A stretch of DNA of 64,000 nt from Antennarius striatus (lineage: Eukaryota; Chordata; Actinopteri; Lophiiformes; Antennariidae). Positions 1 to 17,159 of the stretch are shown piece by piece. Positions within the stretch are counted from its first letter, which is position 1. The number at the start of each line of letters is the position of its first letter. The position numbers were made by a program, and so were the translations under genes. Location of the stretch: positions 14,565,001 to 14,629,000 of the forward strand of contig NC_090780.1 of assembly GCF_040054535.1 (NCBI RefSeq), written 5' to 3'. A model generated the notes under the pieces. The model was not told the origin of the DNA. It was given only the letters and a program-made list of their open reading frames with translations, and made no database searches.

Positions 1-1035
1 CATTTAGCCAATTTAGGTTTGATGATCACAGAGATAATGTCAATGTCAGTGATGTCTCCAGAGCCTGTCTGCATTCCCTGCATGCCCCCATCTTTGTTCT
101 CGATGTGGGGACCAACAGCAAAGGGGACAGGGGACTGGATGACATACTGATTAACAAAATTAAATCAGATGAGAGGCAGAACCCATTCAGCTCCCACCCC
201 AAAAATAGAAAAACATAAAAGAATGGAGCCATCTTTAGTTCCAGGCCCCTCAGCTTCACACTGAAGACGACTGACTCTGCACATGGTGCCAGCTGTCTCA
301 CATCTGCATCTAAATGGGTTGTGCAGAGAAGACTGAAATTAGCTTCTGTGGCAGATTAGCCAGCATTCCCCTGACAAAGTCCCTCTCTGCACCAGACAGG
401 GCCATTCTAAAGCCTCTCTGTTAACCGTGGAACTGCTGGATCAATTATGTCTTATTTGTCTTTCTACTATGCTGCATGTGGAATAGTTGATCGAACATTT
501 GGTTGCAGATGACTAATTTTCAGTGATTGCAGAGGGAGGATGGCTTTGCCTTAGTGTCACATACTGCTAGTGTGAAGGGCTCAGCATGAAATACAATTTA
601 CTGCGGCACATCATACCCTGAAGTCAAAACGGGTATTTTAACCAAAGCAGGGGACAGCCAACAATACACATATATTCAAAGAACCTTTAAAGTTTGCATG
701 AATAAATTAATTCTGATGAAATAGTAACCAAAAGGGGACATATGCATTTTGTTTTTTCATGCATTGTTTTGGTGTGCCATATATCTTTTTTTGTGCACAG
801 AAAATGTCTGCAAACATGTAAACTTAAATCCTGTTTGAAGGTTAGAAAGCCCAGCTCCTGTACTTGATACATCTCACAGCGGGGCGGTCTTTATATTAAA
901 CTGATCTGGTAATAAAGAGGCCTATTAAATAGAGACTGCATGAAAGGTAGAAAATGAGGAGAGAAGTTAATTGGAATACTATCTCTATTCATTCATGTCA
1001 CCATTTGGGTGTATGTATATACAGTTTGTTTTTCT
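1..1035. other. Intergenic, nothing recognised
   Basis: No open frame in this stretch looks like a known protein, and I see no tandem repeat or tRNA-like box. The sequence is AT-rich and unremarkable. A retroelement remnant begins at about 1036. Confidence 0.6.
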
Positions 1036-2758
1036 TTTCTTTTCCTTTCGGCTTTTCCCTTCAGGGGTCGCCACAGCGAATCAGTTGCCTCCATCTAACC
1101 CTGTCTTCTGCATCCTCTTCTCCTCTTCATCCATAAACCTCCTCTTTGGTCTTCCTCTACACCTCCTGCCTGGCAGTTCAAAACTCAGCATCCTTCTACT
1201 AATATATTCACTATCTCTCCTCTGGACATGTCCAATCCATCTCAGTCTGGTGTCTCTGACTTTATCCCCAAAACCTCTAACATGTGCTGTCCCTCTGATG
1301 TACTCATTCCTGATCCTATCTATCCTGGTCACTCCCAAAGAGAACCTCAGCATCTTCATCTCTGCCACCTCCAGCTCTGTCTCCTGTCTTTTCTTCAGTG
1401 ACACAAACAACAAAACAACATCGCTGGTCTCACCACAATTTTGTAAATCTTTCCTTTCATTTTAGCTGAAACTCTTCTATCACACATCACACCTGACACT
1501 TTTCTCTGTATACACTTCTGTACCTCCTCATTCCACCACCAAGTCTCCTTATCTACTTTCCTTCCAGATGACACACCGAGTAATCTCCTACCTGTCTCCC
1601 TGATCACATTAGCTGTAGTTGTCCAGTCATCTGGCAGCACCTCCTGACCACCCAGACCCTTCCTAAAACTCATGCAACATTCTTCCCTTTTCAGCTTCCA
1701 CCATTTGTCCTCCACTCTGTCTTTGTCCTCTTCAACTTCCTCACCACCAGAGTCATCCTACACACCACCATCCTATGCTGTTTGGCTACACTATCGCCTA
1801 CCACTATTTTATAGTCACTGATCTTCAGATTACACATAAGATGTAGTCTACCTGTGTGCGCCTACCACCACTCTTATAGGTCACCCTATGTTCCTGCCTC
1901 TTCTGGAAGAAAGTATTCACTACATCCATTTCCATCCTTTTTGCAAAGTCAACTACCATCTGTCCTTCTGCGTTCCTCTCCTTGATACCAAACGTGCCCA
2001 TCACCTCCTCATCACCTCTGTTTCCTGCACCAACATGTCCATTGAAGTCTGCACCAATGACAACTCTCTCACTTCTAGGTATGCTCTGCATCACTTCGTC
2101 AAAGTCCAACCAGAATTTCTCCTTCTCCTGCAGCTCACATCCTACCTGTGGAGCATACCCACTAACAACATTGAACATCACATCTTCTATTTGTAGCTTC
2201 AGACTCATCACTCTGTCTGACACTCTTTTTACCTCCAGGACATTCCTAACAAACTCCTCCTTCAAGATAACTCCTACTCCATTTCTTTTCTTATCTACAC
2301 CATGATAGAACAACTTGAACCCTGCTCCTAAACTTCTAGCCTTACTACCTTTCCACCTGGTCTCCTGGACACACAGTATGTCTACCTTCCTCCTCTGCAT
2401 CATGTCAACCAACTCTCTACCTTTTCCTGTCATAGTCCCAACATTCAATGTTCCTACTCTCAGTCCTATAGTCTTGGCGTTCCTCGTCTCTCTCTTCTCA
2501 CGGGCACACTTTCCTCCTCTCCTTCTTCGACCAACAGTAGTCCAATTTCCACCGGCGTCCTGTAGGTCAACAGCGCCGATGGCGGTTGTTGTATTGACCT
2601 GGGCCTCGACCGATCCGGTATGGAAGTCATAGGTTTGATTTGCATATTTGATTTGGCCAAAGTTTTACGCCGGATGCCATTCCTGACGAAACCCTCTGTA
2701 TTTATACGGTCTTGGGACCGGCACAATAAGACACTGGCTTGTGTCCCCTTGCAGCTAC
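1036..2758 (-). mobile_element. RTE-clade non-LTR retrotransposon, internally deleted
   Basis: Read on the minus strand, the element runs from about 2758 to about 1036. A 207-residue frame at 2448-1825 is an APE-type endonuclease: it has the VQETRW, GYAPQVG, GADFNGHVG and VDYILC motifs of the exonuclease-endonuclease-phosphatase fold. The frame at about 1715-1495 resembles the linker after the endonuclease. The frame at 1413-1081 is the extreme C-terminus of the polyprotein, with TRLRWIGHVQRR and GRRCRGRPKRR. The whole polymerase core, including the FADD catalytic box, is missing. The join lies near 1499, where linker sequence runs straight into the post-polymerase region. The copy also has frameshifts and cannot be active. 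The 3' end carries a motif reading gcgacccctgaagggaaaa on the minus strand, shared with the fragment at 37922-38077. The clade is inferred from domain order and wording of the motifs. Confidence 0.85.
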
Positions 2759-2784
2759 ATTGTGTATGCATATACACAATGTAG
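2755..2784. repeat. Perfect 13-bp-arm palindrome with 4-base loop
   Basis: The arm ctacattgtgtat is followed by gcat and then by its exact reverse complement. It abuts the 5' end of the RTE remnant, so it may be the terminal structure of the element or the target site. Confidence 0.85.
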
Positions 2785-2994
2785 CCGCTGTCAGGTATTA
2801 ATCTTCTCTCATGTGGAACCATCTTCCAGTCTTCAGGAGGCAGAAACTGTAAGGAGTATTAAAAATTCTTCCCCGGTGAAGCTTATAGTTTAGGCTGGCT
2901 TAGGCGAGTCTTTAGTATGCTGCTATAGGCTTAGAGTCTTCTTCCTTACCCAACTCTCACCCCATGGGTCCTGTTTGAGCAACCATTGCCACAG

Positions 2995-3472
2995 CTGAAA
3001 CAAGAACCAAGGCAGTCAGACTGCAACATCCTGCGAAGGGTAAGTCAGGGTACCCTGAAAGTAGTACCTGACAAGTGCATAGCTTTGACCTTTCAGGGTA
3101 GATCAAAGCTATGCAGTAGCTTTGACCATAGATCAAAGGTAGTGCATAGGTGGATCAAAGCACTAACTTAGATCTATGGTCTTACTCACACTGGCCTTCT
3201 CCCTCGTCTTTCAGTCTTATCCAGTGCCTGAGTGTACAAAAGTTGAAATTTGACTTTGACCTTTTTTTCCTCAAGGTCAAGGTCATCATCTCATTTTCAT
3301 CCCCTTTGCCACCCGTAATGTGTAATGTGTTTCTTGTTTCATCTTTCTATCTGCAACAGTTGTGAAGATTTTTGGTGGACTAACGAACAGACAAACAGAC
3401 AAACGGACAAACAGACAAACACTGACAATTACAATACATCACCGCTTTGAAGCGGGATGTAATAATATACTT
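2995..3472 (+). mobile_element. Dispersed ERRE-bearing repeat, copy A
   Basis: One of at least four loci of the same family (others at 31675-32103, 46145-46496 and 49705-50370). The 5' end has a small stem around ggcagtcagactgc. The middle holds reiterated and inverted gatcaaagctatgcat-like words. Next comes an inverted pair of nuclear-receptor half-sites, the right arm being TCAAGGTCAAGGTCA at 3271-3285. Then a run of acagacaaacggacaaac-type words, and a 3' stem-loop around accgctttgaagcggg. No open reading frame is apparent. I do not recognise the family by name; it is non-autonomous. Confidence 0.75.
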
Positions 3473-6400
3473 ATGGCTGAAAAGAAACTTTTAAAACTGT
3501 GTGGAGAATGCTAACTTCTGGGTGCTAAAACACCACACAGAGAACGTGTCAAAGCTGTAGCATTAGTGTCCGTTGAGTAATAACACAAAGGTTAAAAAAA
3601 AGATCATAAAATACTTTGTGGGTGGTTGAAAAATAGAAGAATCTGAAAAAACATATTTTTTTCATTATGACAACCAATATTTGGGCGAACAATACCATTT
3701 CATTGAAATGTATCAAAATTGAAACATCTCCACTTTATTGTTGTTTGTCAGAGAGAACTATGAACTGCGAGGAAAGGACAGAGTTAGGAGGAGAGCTGAG
3801 TGGTGATGAAGGAGAAAGCAGTTGATTTCAAGCTGCACTTTGTTTCAATGATAAATGTTCTGCACCCCAGTGGCCAGGCGAAAATGCCACCTCCTATAGA
3901 ACTCTCAGACGCCCTCTTTCACTGGAAATATGTGTGTTCGAATCTGCTGTTATGCAGTGATCTCAAGCCAGCTGCATTACATTATTTCAAGCTGTATTTA
4001 TTGCTGTATTTGTTAATGAAATCTTGTTTCACCCCCACAGATCTTGTGTGACACTCATTAAAATCATTATGTATAGATGACAGCACAATGCTGGGTTTGA
4101 AACTGAACAATTTCAAATGAAAGATTCTGTCTCCTCTTCTTCATAGCATCAGATTATGAACGTCATAATGAAGCAAAAATTCCCTGGTTGGCATAGAACT
4201 GGAAATGATAAGCAAAGAGGAGCTTGGTAGAAAATAATGGCTTTGGGGCTGAGTGGATAGAGGCGATTGGGCGCGGAAAAGAGGTCTGGACAAGAAGGGG
4301 AGATGAGGTGGAAAGAGGAGGAAAGCATCAAAGGGGGGAGGGAGCTGCATGGTTTGAGGTGAGTCCAAGGTGACCAGTAGAGCTAAAGAGCTATATTAAC
4401 CCACGGGTTAATGTATAGAACGCTGAATAAAGTACTCACACTTATTTCAGCAGAACTGCAGTATGTCACATACTACACTGTACATCTGTTAACACTCTCA
4501 AGATCACATCATCACAACGGTGAAAGCAGTCCAGTCGGTTCAGCTGCATTAACCTTTGGCTGTCATGTGCAAAATGTCATACATGCATGAATAATTTTGT
4601 GCTATTTTGTTGCCCTCCCCGGAGGTTGTCTGTATGTCTGGTCATGTTTCAAGCAAACACACAAGCCCTTAGACATGGAGGTAGAACTATGGGTCACACA
4701 ATGTCCATTTTTAATGTGTTGCAGCAGTGTGTTTTGTCAGTTTTTGTGAAGATTTCATCAAAGCCCAGGTCCCTGCTCAGTGTTTGCAACATATGAGACA
4801 AGCTTAAGTTAATAATAACGATTTCCTCACACTTTTCACTGTAATGCAATTAGAAAAAAAACAAAACATTAACATTTCAGAGGTATTTTTACATTTTCAA
4901 AGGGAGGATGGATGTGTCCACACAGGAAAATGTAATAAGGGTTTATTATTGAAATCATGATTATGAAAGTGGTTATCGTAACATAAGGGGCATTTGATCT
5001 GATCAGGATAGTTGTACTGCATGATAGATGATGAAAATGTTTTTTGAATGGTACATTAAGAAAACGCTAGCTCATTTAGACTCTTCAGAGCAAGAATTGA
5101 CAGCAGACATACTGTAGCAGCAGTGTCAAATCAAAGCCCCATTTCCAAGTCAAAGTACCGACTCAACTCAGTTTGCCTCACTTTTTTTTACATTTCCATT
5201 CAGGAAAAGTAACCGTTACTTGGTACTTTTTAGTACCACCTCTATTATGGTACCAAGCAAACAGTGTCTTAAAGGTTGTGAAACATTAAATACAAATGCC
5301 CAGCACACAACAGAGTCCTGCACAGCACGTGTTAATGGTCACCAGCTTCAAAACAGCCAGACTACTTCAGTGGCCACTCACTTCTACAATTCTCCTAAAA
5401 CCTGGTTGTCAACTGCCGAAGCAAACCCAAGAAGAACTATAACTTTTTTAAATTGAAGCCACCATTGAGGAGGTGCAGGATCAAAAGAGGTAGACATGAG
5501 ATGTGTGTTACATTGAAGACTGTGCTGTCACACTTTCCTGCGGCAATATTTGGGTGAACCAAACCATTTCATTTAAAAAGCAGTCACACTTAGCAGAAAA
5601 CTGAGAGAATGAGAAATACAGTAAGTCTACAGAAAATTCCATCATATAGTGGAGATAGGGTTTGGGGGTTGGATTTTTTTCAGGCTGTGTTATACAGGTC
5701 TTCTACTTGCAAAATGCCAGCAAGCCAATTGAAATTATGCTGTGTACCAGCATTATATTTTGTTCAACTTTGACAAAGAAGTGTGCTCCTTGCATACTCT
5801 ACAAAAAGCAGTATGATGTAGCTATTTTGATGTAATCCTTCTTTCCCTTTGAGTTCATCGCAGCTGTGTGCATTTTAACTGGAATGTTTTTTCATTAAAG
5901 AAAAACTCTTTAACATCTATGCTCAGCAGGCCTAAACACACTTTCATTAGACTGCAGTAATAATGTAGGAAAGTTTGAGACAAACAGGGAGCAAAACATG
6001 ACCTGTAACCAGGTCTCATATTAATGTTGTGATTGCCAAACCATTTACACACCTGCTGTTTGCCGGAGGACCACACTACTGCAGGTAAAGACAGACGGAA
6101 ACCTGAGCGTGTAATGCACACAACCAAGAATACAAACACTCAAAACCAAACGTGGGTGAGCACACATACAACAATGGTGTCGAATGTACAGAAGCCAGGT
6201 GCATCTCTCCTGATTTTGCACAGCACAAAGGCCGTGAAGTCTAGATCTTCAATAAACAGAAAAACCAAAAAACAACATAAAGGGCACATGTGTAGCTGAA
6301 TGAGAATAGAGAATAGCTTTTACCACATGGAAGCAGAAATTACAGGCTGTATTTTGGGAGCTGATTGGAGACTGAAGGGCGACATGTGGTTTTATACTAC

Positions 6401-6624
6401 AGCTTGGTCTTTGAGAAACATGCAAGAGGATGTCAGCTGTGGTCTACATACCTTCAGGACAGTAAACATTAAAGAGTCCACTGGCTTTTGTGCCCTTTTG
6501 CCACTTGTTCCGTTGGACCAGGGAAATAAATGCTGCAGTCAAGGCCTTAAACTTTTCTAATTAGTTAACAAGTCTCCAGACATGCAACAAAGGTGAATTG
6601 GTGATACACCAAAGTTCTCAGTAG
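3473..6624. other. Intergenic, nothing recognised
   Basis: AT-rich sequence with no coding signal that I can support. The open frames here lack family resemblance, splice context or codon bias. No transposon ends were recognised. Confidence 0.55.
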
Positions 6625-11115
<4,491 letters not shown>

Positions 11116-13343
11116 AGGGTTAAGTTTCCTCATTAGTTAAGTTGGGCTGAATAATGCAGGCAGGTCTATTGTTGTGACCAATAGGCCAGGTGCTAATGTG
11201 GCTGTCTTTGGGTGAAGTGGCTGACACAGCATGACTTTAATGGATGTCACCATGGGAAACTGAAACAAGACCAGTGGGCTCAGATGACACACCTTTATGC
11301 TTGTGTGTGTGAAAGGGTGAGTGGATCTCTCCAGGGATTTATTTTAAGTTGTTCATCAGTTATAAAATAAATATTATAATGTACTGAACAAATGAGGCAA
11401 AAAGTTTCTTATTCCCATAACCATTTAATTTGACTTTTTATTCAGTACCAATTGAAATAATGCTAGTACTTTAACATAAAACTATATCATGCTGGACTGA
11501 AGATGAACATAGCTGCAGCAGCTTGGTTATTGTCCTAGAAACACATGTTACACTGCCATCTATTTGGTTGTTCCATTGTATGCTACTGTAAATATTTAAG
11601 TCAGCCAAAGCAAAGCAGTTGTGTTGTTGTTTCATTGTTTGTGGCTATATTTAATTTGTATGCCACACACTCACTTAATATGACCTGAATAACTTGTAAC
11701 ATGGTGGGGGCATATTGTATTTATAATATCTACAGGTTTTCAAAGAATCATTTAACAAAGCTGATGCAATGTTTAATTTAATATTTTTTAATATTAGCAA
11801 TTTAATATTTTATTTTCAACCACAGAACTTGTAGTTTGACTGTAATCTTAATTTTGGCTCCACTTATTAGCTATTTCTAGAGTTTACTACTGACTTTTTT
11901 TTTTTTTGGGTGTCTGGATATGAGCGCACCTCAAGAGCTAAGACATGGTATCCAAAGGGAGTCACATGATCATTTCCATCCTGCAAGAAGCGCTAAATAG
12001 GAGTGTCCGATTTATTTTTTACTCCATTCATTGACATTTTCACATATGATACAGCTACTCCATGCAACAATAAATATTGTCAGCTAGCAGAAGGTAGCAG
12101 GTGTCTCCAAAAAAAACCCCCAATTAACCGGAAATATCTAAATTGGGGAGACAGAATGAAGAGATAAATCCTTGTCAGGCATGAAAAACAGCTCTGAAAG
12201 ATGTTTTATCCCATTGGTCACAGATAATCCCGCTCTCCTCCATTCAACAGCACCTGGCTAAAAGCTGCATTAAAAGGCATCCAGGTGTAGTCAATGCAGT
12301 GAGTGAGCCAGAGGTCCCTCTCTATAAACAGCATGTTTTCTAATATAGATAGCAGAAACTATCCTCAGCTGTTATTATATACCTTGGGTGTGTTTAAGAC
12401 TCATCCAGGCCTTTATGGTGTACACCGGTCTGCAGCTTTGTGATAAATAGTTAATTTGTGTCGAGAAAAATTTAACATGAAATTTTAAAATCTAAATCTG
12501 CTACAAAAAAGTCCCGCTGTGATCATCCCAAATCTTTTACCTTTGTAAGAAAACTGAAGGTAAATAAAGTCTACAGACCAGTAATGATCTTCTCCCTTTC
12601 TTCTGATTAAGTCTGTTTGAATTTTATAAAACTTTGGGAGATACTTCTAACATTATTGAAACATAACACTCCACTTTCTGGTGTTTTCCTCCCGTTTCCA
12701 AATTGTTTGAACTCAAGAAAGCCATGCTATAAGCCTTTATGTCAGTAAAAAGTAAAAAGCCATTTATCCCACCTCTTTCTTAATGACATAAATGTCAACA
12801 GCTTCATTAATGAATTAGTGATAACTTTATGTTCTGTCAGGAAACAACATATCTTTAGACTGGTGGAGAAACTACTACACTGACTTGCATGGAACAGGTG
12901 AGGGGCAGTTACATTTGTTGCTGAAAGATCGAGAAATTTCATTAAGATGTTTTGCCAAACTATACAAATATACCTTTCAAACTAGTAACCTGCAAATAAC
13001 AGCCGTGTTATGATGCAGAAATGCTTGCCTGGCCTTTGAATCGGTCAAGCTCCCCTCCAACTTCTATTTCCCCAGCAACAACATCCATCTCCCAGCGCAG
13101 CTCCAACACATTATCTCTGCCTATAGAGGTCAGTGTGAACATACAGATCAAGTCACCATACTGACAGATGAACGAGAGCTGGTGATGTCAGAGCCGTGGT
13201 CACAAGATGATATACTGTATTATGCTACTGGAGAGGATGTGTGTCAAATAAATGACAGTGCACTGTTCTGAATATTGTTGATCTGTAAACATCAATTTGA
13301 TGAATTACGATCACATTATATGAGGCAAGTAATAATAATTTTG
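11116..13343. other. Intergenic, nothing recognised
   Basis: AT-rich non-coding DNA. No open frame with family resemblance and no transposon termini recognised. Confidence 0.5.
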
Positions 13344-13345
13344 GT

Positions 13346-13398
<53 letters not shown>

Positions 13399-13412
13399 CG
13401 TGCGTGTGTGAG
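13344..13412. repeat. (GT)n array with a (CG)5 core at its end
   Basis: GT dinucleotides run into cgcgcgcgcg at about 13391-13400 and then into gtgcgtgtgtg. Alternating purine-pyrimidine of this kind favours Z-DNA. Confidence 0.95.
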
Positions 13413-16096
13413 TGATTATGCTTCTATGACCTCAACCTTGCCATACTATCCCAGGAGGCCATGACTGTGTCGACAGGCTTGTTGATCTCTAAATTTAGAC
13501 ATGATCATTAGGATGAGTTCTCAGGAGTCCTGCCAAAGCTTAACATCTTATTTGAATTTGAAACCCTGATGAAGGGGTCATGCATGTGTTAAATTGCCCC
13601 CCTCATAGGTTAAAGTGGCAAAAGACAAAATGATGACGTGAAACAAACTTCCAAAAAAACCAAAACTTTGTCTGCATGCTTTTCTGTTTTATTTTTCCTG
13701 CAAGTTTATTCTAATGATGGGATAACCTTAAAATTAAAAACAACAACAACAACAACAGTTTTGAGTCAGAAAATCTTGTTACAGCCATGACATTTTGTCC
13801 GAACTCACAAACTAAAAGTCTGTTGGCTTTTTTTATCTATAAGCGTGTTTCTCCTCAGGTGGCTGAGAGGTCAGCAGGGCGGGCTCTGAGTGTTTATTGC
13901 TCCTCAGAGGTTAAAATATTTGTCGCTGGAATTGAGAATGGGAATGCTCTGTGCATAAATATGGACACATACAAACACACAGAGGACGAAAGGCATGCCT
14001 TCGTGTAGCAACAAGGCAAGCAGTTCAGCAGCTATAGCAGTTTCGTCTGCTATATATAACAATGTGATTTCTTAGGGAAATGAACTATTTATGCACAAAA
14101 AAAAAAACTTTAAACACAAGTTCTAAGACAATTCAGCTTCATACAAAATTCCAATTTTGGCCATGTTTGAAAATATTCAACTGAAGAAAAACAACACACC
14201 CACACCCTTTGGGTCTCTATCCAAAGTCACTCATGCAAAACACATGGGCACGCACTGCATGATTGCACCAACTGCTCTGTAGCTCTTTCTGGCCAGGTGG
14301 AAGATTATCTTTTGTACATAGATTTAAAAATCATTTGTTTCACAATCACATAACACAAGAAAATTAGCCATCACAACCATACTTGAGTGTAAAAGGGTTT
14401 CCTGGCACTTACACTCACAAACAGCTATTGAGGTGTACATTCTGTGAAAATGTTTCTGGGTTAACTTCTGCACCGGCGCCTGCTGCTGGGACATTTTGAG
14501 TCGCTCGTCCTTCAGTTTAGGGGTTTCTGCTCACTGCTGCGGGTGTGCGCTTTGTGTTCCCGGATTAGCTGTTGCACAGAAATCTACTGCTGCTGAAACT
14601 TGTTTTGCAGCTGTTTTTGCTAACTCCTTTCATCGAACTGCATGTGTCATTCAAATTTTTGAAAAAATTTAAGGAAATCGTACTCCAGACATATTTGTCA
14701 AATATGTCAAAAAAAGGGTGAGAAAATAATTAGCTATGCATACTCTCAGGAGGATCTACAAGAGATGTTCAAAGCTAAAAGAAAAACTAATGAGTAGATC
14801 TTAAATTAATGTTTGATTGTTATTGGGTTTTTAGTTGCTGTTTTTTGTTTTTTTTGTCAATCATCAAGATTTTCTCTCCTTAAAGGCACAGAGTATTTAA
14901 TACTGTACTAACATCTGGTTAATTCCATGACAAATTTCAGAAAACGATGCAATCTAATTTTCTCTTGATCTTTGCCAACATTAATATAAATTTGTAACTT
15001 TTTTAACTTTAGCTTACCCCCCCCCCACCCCCCTCCGGCACTCTTTTCTGGCATCCTACCCATAATGTATGTGATAGGTCGGGGTCAGATCGGGTCGAGG
15101 AGTCCTGTCTGACACTGACGTTTTAAACTTTCATCAAAGACAAAATTCATTAAAGATTCATGTCAGAGTGTTACTAGTCCTTCTACTCAGACGTTTCCAT
15201 AATGAGGGGACCCTGCCCTGACATCTCTTACATTCACTTAAAGGTGAATCAAAGGAGGAATGCTTGGTGTTAGGCTTTGGTGTTTCTCAGCTGTTGATCA
15301 TGATCTTACCTGAACACCACATTGGTCACCTCTGCGCTTCACGAGAAAGTGAGTCCAGATCCTCCGTCCCGTAGAGACTCCAAAGGTCGGTGTATCAGAC
15401 AGCATCAAGTAATGCAGTCATAAAGCTTCATTGGAGGTAATACATAAAAGTACACTCACTTTGTTGATAAATAAAGCAGAATGGAGCCATGTGAGTGACG
15501 GCTTTTCACCAGTCAGCTAGAGAGTGGAGAGGACAATGCTTAACAGAGGCATGACCAGTCTGTGGCTGCATCACGCAGCCAGCAGCTTGGCATGCAGCTT
15601 CCTCATCGTTCTCACAAGCTGTTGTTCTCTCTTTATGCTGCTTTCAGTTTCTTTTTAATCTCTCACTGTGTTACTCTCCTTTCTGCTTGTGCTTCCCCTT
15701 CATGCTGTCGCCTCTGTCCTGGGAGCGAAGGAAACAAGTACACAAAATTCCAGAGCCTAATTCTGCCTCTTAGTACAGGGGAACCTAATATGTGAGGACA
15801 ACTGTGGAAGGAGGGAGACACAGAGTGTGTGAGGAAGAGGAGGGGCAGGCCATAAAGGGGGGAGAGTGGGGGTGGTTCAGCGAAGGGCGACGGATCAGAG
15901 GGAACAAGGATTGGTGTGTTGTTGAAAAGCAGATCTGGGATGGCAAGTCTTTAAACTTTAGAGGAATAAAACTTTATTTATTGTGAAACATAATGAAATA
16001 TAATGGGTAGATGAAACACATCCCATGCAGGTACGATTGCATTTTTCTATGATTTTCAAAAGGATTAAAATATTATTACGTTCTTTGCAACATATT

Positions 16097-16100
<4 letters not shown>
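13413..16100. other. Intergenic, nothing recognised
   Basis: No coding signal. A C-rich run lies at about 15017-15037. The stretch at 14460-14620 is GC-richer than its surroundings but matches nothing I can name. Confidence 0.45.

Positions 16101-16172
<72 letters not shown>
16101..16172. repeat. (CA)n microsatellite
   Basis: Pure AC dinucleotide run of 72 bases. Confidence 0.98.
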
Positions 16173-16175
<3 letters not shown>

Positions 16176-16485
16176 ACACAAAAGAATCCCAGAAATGCAG
16201 GTATTCAACTCTCGATTACATTGATAGTCTGGTTCCTCTTCTTATGTTCATCTTGTAAATGAAAGGGTTGGTCTATGAAGGAATTTTAAACATTCTTTTG
16301 AAGGACCGATGTCAGACTTTAGTCTTCTTCAAACTGACTTCCAATACAAAGACCTGTACAGCATCTACAAATACAAATAATAATAATAATAATGTCAGCA
16401 TGGGATCAGAGATTTTAGCATTGTGCATCATTAAAATGCTTGGAAACTATTTTATAGTGAAACTATTTTATATTTAATACTAGTC

Positions 16486-16735
16486 TGCACGCTGGCACTG
16501 TCGCCTCATAGCAAGAAGGTTTCAGGTTCAAGTGTGGAGTTTGTATGTTCTCCCCTTCTGTGCATGGTGTCTCTCTGCACCTCCAAAAATATACATTTTG
16601 GGTGAATTAATTAATCATGTGGATCCATGATATGCTGCCGATGCGTCCGAAGTGTGCCCTGCCTCTCACCTGTAGCTGGCATAGCTTCCAGCAACACACG
16701 TGACCCGAAAAAAGCGGAAAAACAGCTGTAGACAT
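16486..16735 (+). repeat. Degenerate teleost interspersed repeat, tRNA-like head
   Basis: The phrase cactgtcgcctcatagcaag, followed by aaggtt and ggttcaagt, then tgtggagtttgtatgttctcc and a stretch ending in a variant of tagctggcatagcttccagc, is the order seen in a very abundant fish repeat. The ggttcaagt word stands where a tRNA B box would lie. The copy is decayed. Identity rests on memory of the consensus, not on a search. Confidence 0.55.
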
Positions 16736-16879
16736 GACATTGAGTCCGATAACCTCTCTCTCAATACAAGAGCAAGGCACAGAAAGGAATTGGCAGTAAC
16801 ACCACAGGAGCCAAGCACTAAGTACTAATCAACAGAATAGTCCATGGAGATACACCAATCTAATACTAGGCAGACCAAT

Positions 16880-17150
16880 CTGAGTACCGTCTGGATTGAC
16901 AACAAGAAAGGCCCAATTGCACACACGTGGATACTGGAATGTGTGGATCTGTACGAGATCAGCAGGACACTAAAAGCCGTCATCAAGAACTCAGTGGAAA
17001 TAGAAGCCAACTAGAAGCTAATCGCTCAAGTTACCATCAAATGTATCTGCATAGGCCTGAACCCCCTCAGCTGAATCACCATGCAGAGTAGAGACAATAA
17101 TCATCCACCTGCTCTACATGTTTGACATCATTCTGTATACCATCTGTATG
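16880..17150 (+). pseudogene. Decayed reverse-transcriptase fragment (Dong/Rex6-like)
   Basis: In the plus frame from about 16892 the translation contains HTWILECVDLYEISRTLKA, followed by IAQVTIK near 17020-17043, IGLNPLS near 17053 and IIHLLYMFDI near 17096. This is the order of reverse-transcriptase blocks in fish R4-clade (Dong/Rex6) retrotransposons, where the last word is normally LLYMDDIKLY. The catalytic YMDD box is mutated to YMFD here, the GDALSPLLF block is lost, and a stop precedes the IAQVTIK block. It is a short dead scrap. Confidence 0.6.
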
Positions 17151-17159
17151 AATGAGTGA

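Noticed and set aside
971..1465. 164-codon plus-strand frame near the window start
   Set aside because: It is the antisense of the RTE C-terminal region, whose minus-strand frame has real family motifs.
11550..11575. CTCF-like word actgccatctatttgg
   Set aside because: Spacing between the two halves of the motif is one base too long.
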